Assembly (NCBI GenBank): GCA_938049335.1
Contig: CALIYX010000015.1
Location: 50,263-114,262 of the forward strand
Reading direction: 5' to 3'
Origin: an uncultured Clostridia bacterium
Lineage (GTDB): Bacteria; Bacillota; Clostridia; Peptostreptococcales; Anaerovoracaceae
Length of the DNA stretch: 64,000 bases
How positions within the stretch are numbered: position 1 is the first letter of the stretch; each line of letters opens with the position of its first letter. Under the pieces are notes generated by a model. That model saw only the letters and a program-made list of their open reading frames with translations. It searched no databases and was not told the origin of the DNA. Positions 8,309-17,558 of this stretch are shown in pieces. A program made the position numbers and the translations under genes.

Positions 8309-8337
8309 TTGCAAAATTATTGAGGAAATGATATTAT
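8309..8337 (+). promoter_or_regulatory. Promoter of the cobalamin operon
   Basis: TTGCAA (8309-8314), a 17-bp spacer and TATTAT (8332-8337), placing the start point about 25 bases before the riboswitch. Confidence 0.65.
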
Positions 8338-8367
8338 CTGTATATTAATATAAACAACTTAATATTT

Positions 8368-8575
8368 GTTTAGGTGCTAGTAAGAAATCTCGCTTTGATA
8401 CATATAAATCAAAGGCTTGAGCAATTCTAGTGAAAAGGGAAACAGGTGTAAATCCTGTGCGAACTCGTCACTGTAAACGGTTAAAACACAGATGCCACTG
8501 CATCCTCGGATGTGGGAAGGCGTGATAATATATGCCGTGAGCCAGGAGACCTGCCTAGACTGTAAGATGACCGCC
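8368..8575 (+). promoter_or_regulatory. Cobalamin (B12) riboswitch
   Basis: This has the core features of the AdoCbl-class riboswitch: AGGTGC at its 5' edge (8372-8377), AAAAGGGAAACAGGTGTAAA then TCCTG, CACTGTAA, the B12-box-like GCCACTG near 8493-8499, GGGAAGGCG, and the conserved GAGCCAGGAGACCTGCC (8540-8555). It lies between a promoter and cbiK, the first of a long row of cobalamin genes, so rising B12 should reduce expression of the operon. Confidence 0.93.
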
Positions 8576-8623
8576 ACGAGTAATTGGTGTCTTGGATTTT
8601 ATGAGTTTGACTGATAATTTACG

Positions 8624-8660
8624 GGGATACTTTGCTTAGGGCGAGGTATCCCTATTTAGT
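8624..8660 (+). terminator. Riboswitch expression platform, possible terminator
   Basis: GGGATACT (8624-8631) pairs with GGTATCCC (8645-8652) to give an 8-bp stem, followed by a broken T-rich stretch (TATTTAGTTGTTT). The weak U-tract leaves open whether control is by termination or by hiding the AGGAGG of cbiK. Confidence 0.5.
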
Positions 8661-8692
8661 TGTTTCGCTTTTTTGTACAATAGGAGGAATGT

Positions 8693-9586
8693 ATGAAGAA
8701 ATTATTATCTGTAGTAATTATCGCGGTTCTCTCAATGTCAATGCTTTTGACAGGATGCGGAGAGAAGAAGGATAGCGGAAATGCAAAAGCTTCAAGCGAT
8801 AAGGAAATTTTGATTGTTAGCTTTGGCACAAGCTACAGCAACAGCAGACACGTGACTATCGGTGCGATTGAGGATGCAATCAGAGAAGCTTATCCTGATT
8901 ACCAGGTTCGCAGAGCTTTCACTGCACAGATCATAATCGACAAGCTCAAGAAGGAAGAGAATATCGAGATCGACAATGTAAAGCAGGCACTTGATAGAGC
9001 AGTTGCAAACGGAGTTAAGACTCTAATTGTTCAGCCTACACACCTTATGAACGGTCTTGAGTACAACGATCTTAAGAAGGAGCTTGACAAGTACAAGGAT
9101 AAGTTTGACAAGATTGCTCTTGGCGAACCACTTCTAACAAGCGATGAAGACTTTAAGCAGGTTATCGCAGCAATCACAAACGACACTAAGGAGTACCTTG
9201 ATGGCGAGACAGCAATCTGCTTCATGGGACATGGAACAGAAGCTGATTCAAACAAGGTTTATGCAACACTTCAGGAGAAGCTAAAGGCAGCTGGTTACAA
9301 TGATTACTTCGTAGGAACAGTAGAGGCTACACCTACAGTTGACGATGTTATCGCACAGGTAAAGGAAAGCGGAAAATACAAGAGAGTTATCCTTCAGCCA
9401 CTTATGGTAGTTGCAGGTGACCACGCAAACAACGATATGGCTGGTGATGAGGAAGGTAGCTGGGCAACAAAGTTCAAGGCAGCAGGCTTTGAAGTTAAGC
9501 CAGTTCTAAGAGGACTAGGACAGAATTATGACATCCAGAAAATCTATCTAGAGCATGTAAAGGCAGCTATCGATTCACTCAAATAA
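8693..9586 (+). CDS. cbiK: Sirohydrochlorin cobaltochelatase CbiK, predicted surface lipoprotein
   Basis: 297 residues. CbiK inserts cobalt into sirohydrochlorin. The class II chelatase fold is clear: SFGTSYSNSR (43-52), VQPTHLMNG (His117), GHGTEADSN (His180) and GDHANNDM (His244). His180 and His244 are the expected metal and catalytic histidines. Unusually, it starts with a lipoprotein signal peptide, MKKLLSVVIIAVLSMSMLLTGC (lipobox LTGC, Cys22), so it should be anchored outside the membrane like the exported CbiK forms of some other anaerobes. It is the first gene behind the B12 riboswitch, with AGGAGG before the ATG. An extracytoplasmic chelatase could load cobalt outside the cell or bind haem. 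The sequence does not decide. Confidence 0.9.
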   Translation: MKKLLSVVIIAVLSMSMLLTGCGEKKDSGNAKASSDKEILIVSFGTSYSNSRHVTIGAIEDAIREAYPDYQVRRAFTAQIIIDKLKKEENIEIDNVKQALDRAVANGVKTLIVQPTHLMNGLEYNDLKKELDKYKDKFDKIALGEPLLTSDEDFKQVIAAITNDTKEYLDGETAICFMGHGTEADSNKVYATLQEKLKAAGYNDYFVGTVEATPTVDDVIAQVKESGKYKRVILQPLMVVAGDHANNDMAGDEEGSWATKFKAAGFEVKPVLRGLGQNYDIQKIYLEHVKAAIDSLK

Positions 9587-9630
9587 GATGAATTCGAAAA
9601 ATTTTAGGCAAGAATTTTAAAGGAGAGCAA

Positions 9631-10272
9631 ATGAAGAAATTAGTAATTTTCTTACTTACTCTCTGCGTTGTAACAGCCGGTGTTCTCGAAACATCGGCTG
9701 TTCTTTTTAAGAACGACGTATACGCAGAGACAAAGTCGACTAGCGACCAGGTTGCACAGGACAGCGAAAAAGGACCAAGAACAGACGTATCAAAGCCAGA
9801 TTTAAAGGAGCTTACTGGAAAAGACATCAAAGATGGAACATATGATATCGAAGTTGAGAGCGATTCATCAATGTTTAGAATCATAAAAGCAAAGCTGACC
9901 GTAAAGGATGGCAAGATGACTGCTGTTCTGACACTTAATGGAAAGGGATATCTAAGACTTTTCATGGGAACAGGCGAAGAAGCTGTTAAGGCTGATGAGT
10001 CAAAGTACGCAGAATTTAAAATCGTAGACGATAAGTACACCTACGAGGTTTCGGTGGATAAGCTAAATGCACCTGTAGAGTGCACAAGCTTCAGTAAGAG
10101 AAAGCAGAAATGGTATGACCACCAGATAGTTTTCTTAGCAGATACACTACCTGAAGGAGCTGTAAAGAAGGATTACACTGTTGTAATTCTGTGCGCAGTG
10201 GTGGGAGTTATTTTGATAGCTGGAATAATTTTTGGTCTAGGTCGTGCAAAAAGGAAAAAATCTGCTAAATAA
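9631..10272 (+). CDS. Exported, membrane-anchored protein of the B12 operon
   Basis: 213 residues. An N-terminal signal peptide (about 1-32) leads to a mostly beta-rich extracellular domain (about 65-175: DGTYDIEVESDSSMFRIIKA, LTVKDGKMTAVLTLNGKGY). One C-terminal membrane helix (183-204) and a basic tail (RAKRKK) follow, so it is held on the outer face of the membrane. The DGTY...LTVKDGKMTA pattern resembles small ligand-binding surface domains of clostridia, but I cannot name a ligand. It lies 44 bases after the lipoprotein CbiK with a GGAGAG ribosome binding site, and both probably answer to the same riboswitch. A role in cobalt, corrinoid or tetrapyrrole handling at the surface is inferred. 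Confidence 0.65.
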   Translation: MKKLVIFLLTLCVVTAGVLETSAVLFKNDVYAETKSTSDQVAQDSEKGPRTDVSKPDLKELTGKDIKDGTYDIEVESDSSMFRIIKAKLTVKDGKMTAVLTLNGKGYLRLFMGTGEEAVKADESKYAEFKIVDDKYTYEVSVDKLNAPVECTSFSKRKQKWYDHQIVFLADTLPEGAVKKDYTVVILCAVVGVILIAGIIFGLGRAKRKKSAK

Positions 10273-10349
10273 AAGCACAGTTGGGTATAATATAATGGCG
10301 AGTCAGAAGGCTCGCACAACTAGAAATTAGCCAAGCGAGGAGGATTCTC

Positions 10350-11513
10350 ATGGGATTTGAACACTACCTGCGTTCAGGAAATCAAAAATTGCGTTGTGGA
10401 TATACGACCGGAACCTGTGCGGCGCTTGCTGCAACGGGAGCTACTATTTTGATGCTCAGCGGAAAGGCGCCTGAAACTGTTGGACTTATGACAGGAAAGG
10501 GCATAAGAGTCGATGTTCCACTTGCAGATTTCGGAATGGATGGAAGTGATGCTTGGAGCTGTATCATCAAGGATGCAGGAGATGATGCCGATGTGACAGA
10601 CGGAATACGCGTATATGCAACGGTATCAAAGATAGATAAGAAAGAGATTGAAATTGACGGCGGAGAGGGCGTAGGAAGAGTAACAAAGCCAGGGCTAGAC
10701 CAGCCTGTTGGCAATGCTGCAATAAACAGTACGCCTCGCCGTATGATCAAAGAGGCAGTAGAAAGCGTATGCGAGGACTACGGCTATGAGGGAGGAATTA
10801 GAGTTATAATCTCGGTGCCTGAAGGCATTGAGGCAGCTAAGAGAACCTTTAATTCCATGATAGGAGTAGAGGGAGGAATATCTATCCTAGGAACATCTGG
10901 AATAGTTGAGCCGATGAGCATGCAAGCTCTGGTTGCTACAATTGAGGTGACGATGAGACAGGCTGCTGTAGAATCTAAGGACCTGATTTTGATACCAGGA
11001 AACTACGGAGAGAGCTTCGTTGCAAACGAGCAGGTGGAAACTTACGGTATACCTAGCGTTAAGTTTTCTAACTTCCTAGGGGACACACTTGATATGGCGG
11101 TTGCAGAGGGCTTTGAGAGAGTTCTTCTCATAGGGCATATCGGAAAAATGGTCAAGGTCGCAGGCTCTATAATGAATACGCACTCAAGGAGTGCAGATTG
11201 CCGTAAGGAAATTTTCTGTGCGCATACGATAATGTGTGGCGGAAGCGGAGAGCTTGGCAGAGAGATAATGAAAGCGGCAACGACAGATGCTTGTATAGAG
11301 ATTCTCGACAAGGAAAATATGAGAGAAAAAGTAATGGAGAGCATAGTTTTATCCATTCAGAAGGTTCTCAATAGAAGAGTCAAAGATGAACTAAAAATAG
11401 GGGTTTGTACTTTCTCAAATGAATACGGACTTCTAGGTGTCAGCGAAGGGGCTAAGGAGATTATAGACGAGTGGAATAGCGAGAAAAAGGCTAACATTAA
11501 ACTCGAATACTAG
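10350..11513 (+). CDS. cbiD: Cobalt-precorrin-5B C1-methyltransferase CbiD
   Basis: 387 residues, normal for CbiD. It adds the C1 methyl group during anaerobic corrin-ring synthesis. The N-terminal GYTTGTCAALAATGA (18-32) is diagnostic, and later GGISILGTSGIVEPMS, IPGNYGE and GHIGKMVKVAG match the family. The start has CGAGGAGG six bases upstream. The 77-base gap before it contains only a weak GCGAG/CTCGC hairpin (10298-10315), so it is probably co-transcribed with the genes before it. Confidence 0.95.
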   Translation: MGFEHYLRSGNQKLRCGYTTGTCAALAATGATILMLSGKAPETVGLMTGKGIRVDVPLADFGMDGSDAWSCIIKDAGDDADVTDGIRVYATVSKIDKKEIEIDGGEGVGRVTKPGLDQPVGNAAINSTPRRMIKEAVESVCEDYGYEGGIRVIISVPEGIEAAKRTFNSMIGVEGGISILGTSGIVEPMSMQALVATIEVTMRQAAVESKDLILIPGNYGESFVANEQVETYGIPSVKFSNFLGDTLDMAVAEGFERVLLIGHIGKMVKVAGSIMNTHSRSADCRKEIFCAHTIMCGGSGELGREIMKAATTDACIEILDKENMREKVMESIVLSIQKVLNRRVKDELKIGVCTFSNEYGLLGVSEGAKEIIDEWNSEKKANIKLEY

Positions 11514-11612
11514 AATTTGATTGGTTGATACATAGATGTTTGCTGAATACTGCAAGCTTGCAAGGACAAATGGATATGTACTTTATGATATATGGGAATT
11601 AAGGAGGAGTTT

Positions 11613-12368
11613 ATGGTTAATTTCGTGGGAGCAGGTCCTGGTGGAGAGGATCTAATAACGCTGAGAGGCGCGAGGCTACTTGGCGAGGCTGACTGTATAA
11701 TATATGCCGGAAGCTTGGTAAATCCAGCTTTGCTAAAAATGGCAAAAGAAGGCTGTGAGATTTATGACAGTGCAAAGATGACACTCGAAGAGGTTATAGA
11801 CGTAATAAAGCGTGTAGAAATGCAGGGAAGGATGACGGTTAGACTTCATACAGGTGACCCTTGTCTTTACGGCGCAATACGCGAGCAGATGGATTTGCTC
11901 GATGAGCTTCAGATTTCATACGAGTATACACCAGGAGTTTCAAGCTTCTGCGGAGCAGCGGCAGCAATAAATGCTGAGTATACGCTTCCAAATGTAACTC
12001 AGACGGTTATCATTACAAGAATGGAAGGGCGTACTCCAGTGCCCGAAAAGGAGAAAATGCATATTCTAGCACAGGCTGGAGCAACGATGGTAATATTCCT
12101 ATCATCATCGCTTCTAGACAAGGTTCAAGAAGAACTACTAAAGGGGGCATATACTGAGGACACTCCTGCAGCTATCGTCTACAAGGCTACATGGCCAGAG
12201 GAGAAAAGCTATAGATGTACAGTAGGAACTCTTGCTCAGACAGCAAAGGAAAACGGTGTAACAAAGACAGCTCTGATTATGGTTGGCGACTTCCTAGGAG
12301 ATGAATACAAGCGCAGCCTGCTATATCATCCGGGCTTTACAACGGAATATCGTGAGGCAAGCAAGTGA
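11613..12368 (+). CDS. cbiF: Cobalt-precorrin-4 C11-methyltransferase CbiF
   Basis: 251 residues from ATG 11613, which sits five bases after AAGGAGG. An in-frame ATG at 11592 lies upstream of that ribosome binding site and is rejected. The uroporphyrin-III C-methyltransferase-like fold starts with VNFVGAGPGGEDLITLRG, followed by YAGSLVNP and HTGDPCLYGAIREQM. It transfers a methyl group to C11. The stop overlaps the cbiG GTG start (GTGA). Confidence 0.94.
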   Translation: MVNFVGAGPGGEDLITLRGARLLGEADCIIYAGSLVNPALLKMAKEGCEIYDSAKMTLEEVIDVIKRVEMQGRMTVRLHTGDPCLYGAIREQMDLLDELQISYEYTPGVSSFCGAAAAINAEYTLPNVTQTVIITRMEGRTPVPEKEKMHILAQAGATMVIFLSSSLLDKVQEELLKGAYTEDTPAAIVYKATWPEEKSYRCTVGTLAQTAKENGVTKTALIMVGDFLGDEYKRSLLYHPGFTTEYREASK

Positions 12369-13438
12369 AGAGGGCTTTTTTAATCTCTTTCACGGACAAT
12401 GGGCAGTCACTTGCAGAAAAGATTGCTGATGGACTCAATCAAAAGGGGATGGAGGCTCAGGCTTTGAGGTGTGGAAAACCGCTTTCTCTTTCAGATTTTG
12501 CAAGCAAAGGTTTTAAGGAAGCCGATGCTCTGATATTTGTTGGAGCCATGGGCATTGCGATAAGAGCTATAGCTCCCCATGTGGCTAGCAAGGTCAAAGA
12601 CCCAGCAGTGGTTGTAATAGATGAGAAAGGAAATAACGCGATTTCTGTTCTCTCTGGACACCTAGGCGGGGGAAATGAGCTGACGCATCTAGTCGCTGAG
12701 ATTGCAGGTGCAAATCCTGTAATAACGACAGCAACAGATGTTCAAGGCGTGTTTGCGATTGACCTTTGGACAAAGAAGAATAATTGCAAGATTTTGAGGT
12801 CTGATAGAATTGTAGTTATCTCATCGGCACTGCTTGCAGGCGAAAAGGTCGATTTCGTAAGCGACTACGAGATAAAAGGACAGGCACCAAAGAATGTGGA
12901 ACTTAAAACTTTGAGCGGTCAAAATGATGGCGAGGTGGAGAACCCCAAAGGTGAGGCTGGCTTTGATGAGAGGCCTAATGTGCTTGTAAGCATAGATAAA
13001 TCAAAGATAGAAAAGGCGAATAAAAAGTGCCTTGTTGCAGTTCCACAAATAGCCTATCTAGGAGTTGGCTGCAGGAGAGGAACGCCCGAGACCGCAATAG
13101 AGGAGTGCTTTGAGGAGTTTATGAGCAAGTCGGATATATCACCTGATGCAATCTGTCTTGTTTGTAGTATAGACCTAAAGAAGGATGAAGAGGGGCTTAT
13201 TAGCTTTTGCAAGAAACATGGGCTGGAATTTAAGACTTTCTCGGCTGAGGAGCTTTCTGCAGTAGAGGGGGAGTTTTCAGGATCTGATTTTGTTCGCAAG
13301 ATAACAGGTGTTGATAATGTATGTGAAAGAAGCGCAATATGCGGTTCTGGCGGAGTAATCGTAAATAAGAAAATGGCGAAAAATGGCGTGACTATGGCGA
13401 TCGCTACGGCGCCACTTGATTTAGATTGGAGATTGTAA
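12365..13438 (+). CDS. cbiG: Cobalt-precorrin-5A hydrolase CbiG
   Basis: 357 residues. CbiG opens the delta-lactone ring and releases acetaldehyde in the anaerobic route. The N-terminal domain shows FVGAMGIAIRAIAPH and SVLSGHLGGGNELT, and the C-terminal domain shows LGVGCRRGTPETAI. It uses a GTG start that overlaps the cbiF stop. A less conserved, charged linker lies around residues 180-215. cbiH begins one base after the stop. Confidence 0.93.
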   Translation: MKRAFLISFTDNGQSLAEKIADGLNQKGMEAQALRCGKPLSLSDFASKGFKEADALIFVGAMGIAIRAIAPHVASKVKDPAVVVIDEKGNNAISVLSGHLGGGNELTHLVAEIAGANPVITTATDVQGVFAIDLWTKKNNCKILRSDRIVVISSALLAGEKVDFVSDYEIKGQAPKNVELKTLSGQNDGEVENPKGEAGFDERPNVLVSIDKSKIEKANKKCLVAVPQIAYLGVGCRRGTPETAIEECFEEFMSKSDISPDAICLVCSIDLKKDEEGLISFCKKHGLEFKTFSAEELSAVEGEFSGSDFVRKITGVDNVCERSAICGSGGVIVNKKMAKNGVTMAIATAPLDLDWRL

Positions 13439-13439
13439 A

Positions 13440-14186
13440 ATGACAAAAGTTTATGCGGTTGGATTAGGACCGGGTGGAAAAGAAATGATGACTGAAGAGG
13501 CGATTTACGCTATGGAAAAGTCAGATGTCATCTGTGGATATACGGTGTATGTAGACCTTATAAAATCGATGTTTCCAGATAAGGAGACCTTTACTACACC
13601 TATGAAGAAGGAGATTGACCGTTGCAAGTGGGCGCTAGAAACAGCTCAGTCAGGAAAGACTGTTGCCATGGTTTGCAGCGGAGACTCAGGTGTTTATGGA
13701 ATGGCTGGCCTTTTGCTTCAGCTGCTTCACAGCTATAAGGATGTTGAGGTTGAGGTTGTTCCAGGAATTACAGCAGCTATTTCAGGTGCAGCAGTGCTTG
13801 GAGCACCAGTGGGACACGATTTTTGCGTAATTTCGCTTTCAGACCTTTTGACACCGTGGGATTTGATTGTTAAGAGACTAGAGCTTGCGGCAGAGGGAGA
13901 TTTCATAACCTGCCTATATAACCCTAGATCAAAGAAGCGTATTGAGCACCTAACAACAGCTTGCAATATCATGCTCAAGCACAGAAGCGAGGATACGGTT
14001 TGCGGATGGGTAAAGAACATCGGTAGAGAGGGCGAGGAGTACAGAATCTGTACACTAAAGGAGCTCGATAATGAGCCTATTGATATGTTTACAACAGTGT
14101 TTATTGGATCATCACAGACAAAGCTTGTAGATGGTAAGATGGTAACACCAAGAGGATATGAAAAGCATGAAGATATGTTTGTTTAG
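13440..14186 (+). CDS. cbiH: Cobalt-precorrin-3B C17-methyltransferase CbiH
   Basis: 248 residues. It performs the ring-contracting C17 methylation. Family blocks seen: VYAVGLGPGGKEMMT at the start, VCGYTVYVDL-like ICGYTVYVDLI, MVCSGDSGVYGMAGL, VVPGITAAISGAAVLGAPVGHDFCVISLSDLLTPW and YNPRSKKR. ATG follows the cbiG stop by a single base. Its 3' end overlaps the start of cbiJ by about 20 bases. Confidence 0.95.
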   Translation: MTKVYAVGLGPGGKEMMTEEAIYAMEKSDVICGYTVYVDLIKSMFPDKETFTTPMKKEIDRCKWALETAQSGKTVAMVCSGDSGVYGMAGLLLQLLHSYKDVEVEVVPGITAAISGAAVLGAPVGHDFCVISLSDLLTPWDLIVKRLELAAEGDFITCLYNPRSKKRIEHLTTACNIMLKHRSEDTVCGWVKNIGREGEEYRICTLKELDNEPIDMFTTVFIGSSQTKLVDGKMVTPRGYEKHEDMFV

Positions 14187-14907
14187 CGGTACTTCCGATG
14201 GTCGTGAGATGTCAAAGAGACTTGCGGAAATCGGAATAGATGTCAGCGTTTACGTGGCGACTGAATACGGTGGCGAGGAGCAGGGCGAGGCCGAAGGCAT
14301 AGAGGTTAGTGTAGGGCGCAAAACCGAGGAGGAAATGCGTGAGCTGATGCTAGAGCACGATCTCTGCATAGACGCTACTCATCCGTATGCAGTTCTTGCT
14401 ACGGAAAATATTCGTGCGGCTTGTGAGGCTACAGGAATTCCATATTATAGGCTCAAGAGAAGAGAGACTGGCATGGATGAATCAAGCTATATAATCAGTG
14501 TAAAAACCACTGAGGAAGCCATTGATTGGCTCAGGGAAAAAGAGGGCAGAATCATGCTAACTACCGGCTCAAAGGACCTTCATAAATACATGGTTTTGGG
14601 TCCTGAAAGACTTTACCCTAGAGTACTTCCAACAGGTGACAGCATAAGACTCTGTGAGGAGGCTGAGATTCCTCATCGCAATATCATAGCGGTACAAGGA
14701 CCTTTTGTTGAGTCGCTTAATATCGCTTTGATAGAGCAATTTGACATAGATTATATGGTTACTAAGAACAGTGGCAGGGCGGGAGGCTTTGATGAAAAGC
14801 TTACTGCAGCTGAAAAATGCAAGGTTCCTATACTTGTAATCGAAAGACCAAAGGAAGAGGGACTTTCCGCGGATGAGCTTTTTGAGCTTTGCAGGAGGAT
14901 GAAATGA
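14167..14907 (+). CDS. cbiJ: Cobalt-precorrin-6A reductase CbiJ
   Basis: 246 residues from ATG 14167, chosen because it gives the family's usual MK-I-x-LFSGTSDGREM start. The alternative ATG 14158 is only two bases from AGAGG, whereas 14167 has an 11-base gap. It is the pyridine-nucleotide-dependent reductase of the macrocycle. Seen: DATHPYA (about residues 73-79), LTTGSKDL and AVQGPF. It overlaps cbiH upstream and cbiET downstream (ATGA). Confidence 0.92.
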   Translation: MKICLFSGTSDGREMSKRLAEIGIDVSVYVATEYGGEEQGEAEGIEVSVGRKTEEEMRELMLEHDLCIDATHPYAVLATENIRAACEATGIPYYRLKRRETGMDESSYIISVKTTEEAIDWLREKEGRIMLTTGSKDLHKYMVLGPERLYPRVLPTGDSIRLCEEAEIPHRNIIAVQGPFVESLNIALIEQFDIDYMVTKNSGRAGGFDEKLTAAEKCKVPILVIERPKEEGLSADELFELCRRMK

Positions 14908-16115
14908 AGATTTATCTTATAGGCATGGGCTGTGGCACTAGCAAAGGCGCTACGGCTGTAGCCTTGGATGCATTGAAAAATGCAGATTTGATTATTGGTG
15001 CACCAAGGCTTTTAGAGGACCTTGGTGATGAGTTTGAGGCTCGCAAGGTGCCAGCAATTCTAGCAAAGGAAATTGCGCAGGTCATAGACACTGAAGGTGA
15101 CGAAAAGCTAAAAAGCGTAGCCGTTGCATATAGTGGAGATTCAGGTTTCTATTCGGGATGCCGAAGCCTGCTTCCTCTCCTTGAGGGAAAGGGTGCAGAG
15201 GTTCAGGTTCTCCCAGGAATTTCAAGTGTTCAGATGCTTTCTGCACGGCTTCAGAGACCTTGGCACGACTGGAATTTGTTCTCGGCTCACGGAGTTGATT
15301 GCAGTGCAGTTACAGCTTTGCTGAAGGGAAAGCCGGCCTACTTTTTGACGGGTGGAGCGCTAAAGCCAAAGAACCTTTGCATGGAGCTAACAGAGGCTGG
15401 TCTTGGAGACCATGAAGTTACAATAGCTGAGAGACTTTCATATAGCGATGAGCATATTTGGCACGGAAAGGCTTCTGATTTTGTTGATCAGGACTTTGAT
15501 ACACTTGCGGTTGTACTCTGCGAAAGGCTTGAAATTAAGCCAAGACGTACATCGGGATTTGACGATGAGTCATTTACAAGGGGCAAGGTTCCTATGACAA
15601 AGCAGGAAGTTCGCTCCGTAATTCTATCAAAGCTAGGCATCAAAGAGGGAGAAACCGTCTGGGATGTCGGAGCTGGAACTGGAAGCGTATCAGTTGAAAT
15701 GGCACTTGCTGCAAGTGAAGGCAAGGTTTACGCAATTGAGTGCGTGCCAGAGGGCTGCGAGCTAATTGATATTAACAGAAAAAAACTTGGTGCTTGGAAT
15801 CTCAAGATTATTGAGGGCAAAGCACCAGAGGCTCTAGAGGGACTGCCAGCGCCAGATGCGGTGTTTATCGGTGGCACAAGGGGCAACATGAATCCTATTT
15901 TGGAATTCATAAAGGAGAAGAATAGCGAAGCGAGAATCTGTATATCGGCTATTGCAATTGAAAGTCTTGGAGAGGCGACTACAGAGCTTGCAAGGCTTGG
16001 CTACGATGTGAGCATCACTCAGGTAAGCTTTAGCAACGATAGGCCAGTAGGAAAGCTTCACATGATGATAGGTGGAAACCCTATATTTATAGTCATGGGA
16101 ACTCCCGTGAGATAG
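14904..16115 (+). CDS. cbiET: Fused CbiE-CbiT: cobalt-precorrin-7 C5- and C15-methyltransferase/decarboxylase
   Basis: 403 residues from ATG 14904, five bases after AGGAGG and overlapping the cbiJ stop. The upstream in-frame TTG lies before that ribosome binding site. Residues 1-200 are a CbiE-type methyltransferase (KIYLIGMGCGTSKGAT, YSGDSGFYSGCRSLLPLL). Residues 210-403 are CbiT, with the SAM motif VWDVGAGTGSVSVEMA (about 252-267) and VFIGGTRGNM. The fusion joins the C5 and C15 methylations and the C12 acetate decarboxylation in one chain, as in CobL. Confidence 0.94.
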   Translation: MKIYLIGMGCGTSKGATAVALDALKNADLIIGAPRLLEDLGDEFEARKVPAILAKEIAQVIDTEGDEKLKSVAVAYSGDSGFYSGCRSLLPLLEGKGAEVQVLPGISSVQMLSARLQRPWHDWNLFSAHGVDCSAVTALLKGKPAYFLTGGALKPKNLCMELTEAGLGDHEVTIAERLSYSDEHIWHGKASDFVDQDFDTLAVVLCERLEIKPRRTSGFDDESFTRGKVPMTKQEVRSVILSKLGIKEGETVWDVGAGTGSVSVEMALAASEGKVYAIECVPEGCELIDINRKKLGAWNLKIIEGKAPEALEGLPAPDAVFIGGTRGNMNPILEFIKEKNSEARICISAIAIESLGEATTELARLGYDVSITQVSFSNDRPVGKLHMMIGGNPIFIVMGTPVR

Positions 16116-16124
16116 GAGTAATTT

Positions 16125-17558
16125 ATGATAGAGTGTCTTATAACTGCAGGATCGTCGGGAAGTGGAAAGACTAGCGTCGTTGTTGGTCTCCTTTCTCTGT
16201 TGAAAAAGAAGGGATATGAGGTTGGCTCCTTCAAATGTGGACCAGACTATATAGATCCGATGTTTCATCGCGCGGTTATGGATGTGGAATCGCATAACCT
16301 AGATTTGTTCCTCGCCTCTGCTGACAGAGTTAAGGAGTTTTATCAAAGGTATAGCGCAGGCAAGACTGCCGTAATCTGCGAGGGTGCAATGGGCTATTTT
16401 GATGGCCTGGGCGGAATCACAGACGAAGCAAGTGCTTGGAAGGTCGCTGATACCCTTGATTTACCTGTAATTGCAGTCATTGATGCAAAGGGGGCAAGTC
16501 TTTCAATCGCGGCTCAAATCCTAGGATTAAAGTCGCTCAGACAGCCTCACCACATAGTTGGAGTCATATTGAACAAGTGCTCCAAAATGCTTTATCAAAG
16601 ACTTAAGCCTGTGCTTGAGGCCGAAACAGGAGTTAAGCTCCTAGGCTGCCTTCCCTATGTTGAAGGCGCTGAGTTTTCGAGCAGACATCTAGGTCTTTAC
16701 ACGGCTGGAGAAATCACAGACATAAATCAAAGAATAGAAAAGATAGCAGAAGCTCTTGAGGATAGCTTTGATTTTGAGTCCTTTGAGGAGCTATGTGATA
16801 GGGACGAGAAGGACAGTGATGATAGCTCGGTAGCTAAGCTAGGTGATACAGAAATTTGCAAAGGCCATGCCAAAGATGGTGAGGATTGCACTATGGATGG
16901 ACACGAAAATCATGCCAAAACGAAGATTGCCGTTGCGCGCGATGATGCCTTCTGCTTCCTTTACGAAGAGACCCTAGACACTCTGAAAGAGCAGGGCGCT
17001 GAACTTATATTCTTCAGCCCTTTACATGACGAGAAGCTTCCTGAAGGCATAAGCGGACTATATCTTCCCGGAGGATATCCAGAGATCTTTGCTGGTGAGC
17101 TTTCATCAAATGAAGATATGCTAAAAGACATTAAATCTGCAATAGAATCCGGTCTTCCAACGGTTGCTGAGTGTGGTGGCTTCCTATACCTCTGCGAGTC
17201 GCTTGAAGACGAAAATGGTGATATATACGAGCAGGTTGGAATATTCAAAGGAGCTGCGACTAATAAGGAGAAGCTCGTTCGCTTCGGATACTCGCTCCTG
17301 AGTCAAGAGGAGGACAGCCTCCTGTTCAGAGCAGGTGAAGAGGTTCCAATGCACGAATTCCATTATTGGGATGCGGCAGACCCTGGCTCTGATTTACTAG
17401 CTACTAAGCCGCTTGGTGGCAGGAGCTATCGCTGTGCGTTTGCAACTGATACGCTTTACGCGGGCTTTCCGCACCTTTATCTTGCGGGGAAGCCTAGGCT
17501 TGCGGCCCGTTTTGTGGAGAAGGCGGCGGCCTTTGGTGATAGAGGGGACGAAAAGTGA
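16125..17558 (+). CDS. cbiA: Cobyrinate a,c-diamide synthase
   Basis: 477 residues. It amidates the a and c side chains using glutamine and ATP. The P-loop is AGSSGSGKTSVVVG (about 8-21), followed by KCGPDYIDPMFH and CEGAMGYFDGL. The C-terminal class I glutamine amidotransferase domain has the nucleophile in AECGGFLYL (Cys about 350) and a late MHEFHY. A charged, poorly conserved stretch around residues 220-265 (DEKDSDDSS...CTMDGHENHA) looks like an insert between the two domains. The start has a TAGGAG ribosome binding site. Its stop overlaps the cbiB GTG. Confidence 0.95.
   Translation: MIECLITAGSSGSGKTSVVVGLLSLLKKKGYEVGSFKCGPDYIDPMFHRAVMDVESHNLDLFLASADRVKEFYQRYSAGKTAVICEGAMGYFDGLGGITDEASAWKVADTLDLPVIAVIDAKGASLSIAAQILGLKSLRQPHHIVGVILNKCSKMLYQRLKPVLEAETGVKLLGCLPYVEGAEFSSRHLGLYTAGEITDINQRIEKIAEALEDSFDFESFEELCDRDEKDSDDSSVAKLGDTEICKGHAKDGEDCTMDGHENHAKTKIAVARDDAFCFLYEETLDTLKEQGAELIFFSPLHDEKLPEGISGLYLPGGYPEIFAGELSSNEDMLKDIKSAIESGLPTVAECGGFLYLCESLEDENGDIYEQVGIFKGAATNKEKLVRFGYSLLSQEEDSLLFRAGEEVPMHEFHYWDAADPGSDLLATKPLGGRSYRCAFATDTLYAGFPHLYLAGKPRLAARFVEKAAAFGDRGDEK

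Noticed and set aside
10298..10315. Terminator between the anchored protein gene and cbiD
   Set aside because: The GCGAG/CTCGC hairpin has no following T-run, so read-through from the riboswitch promoter is more likely.
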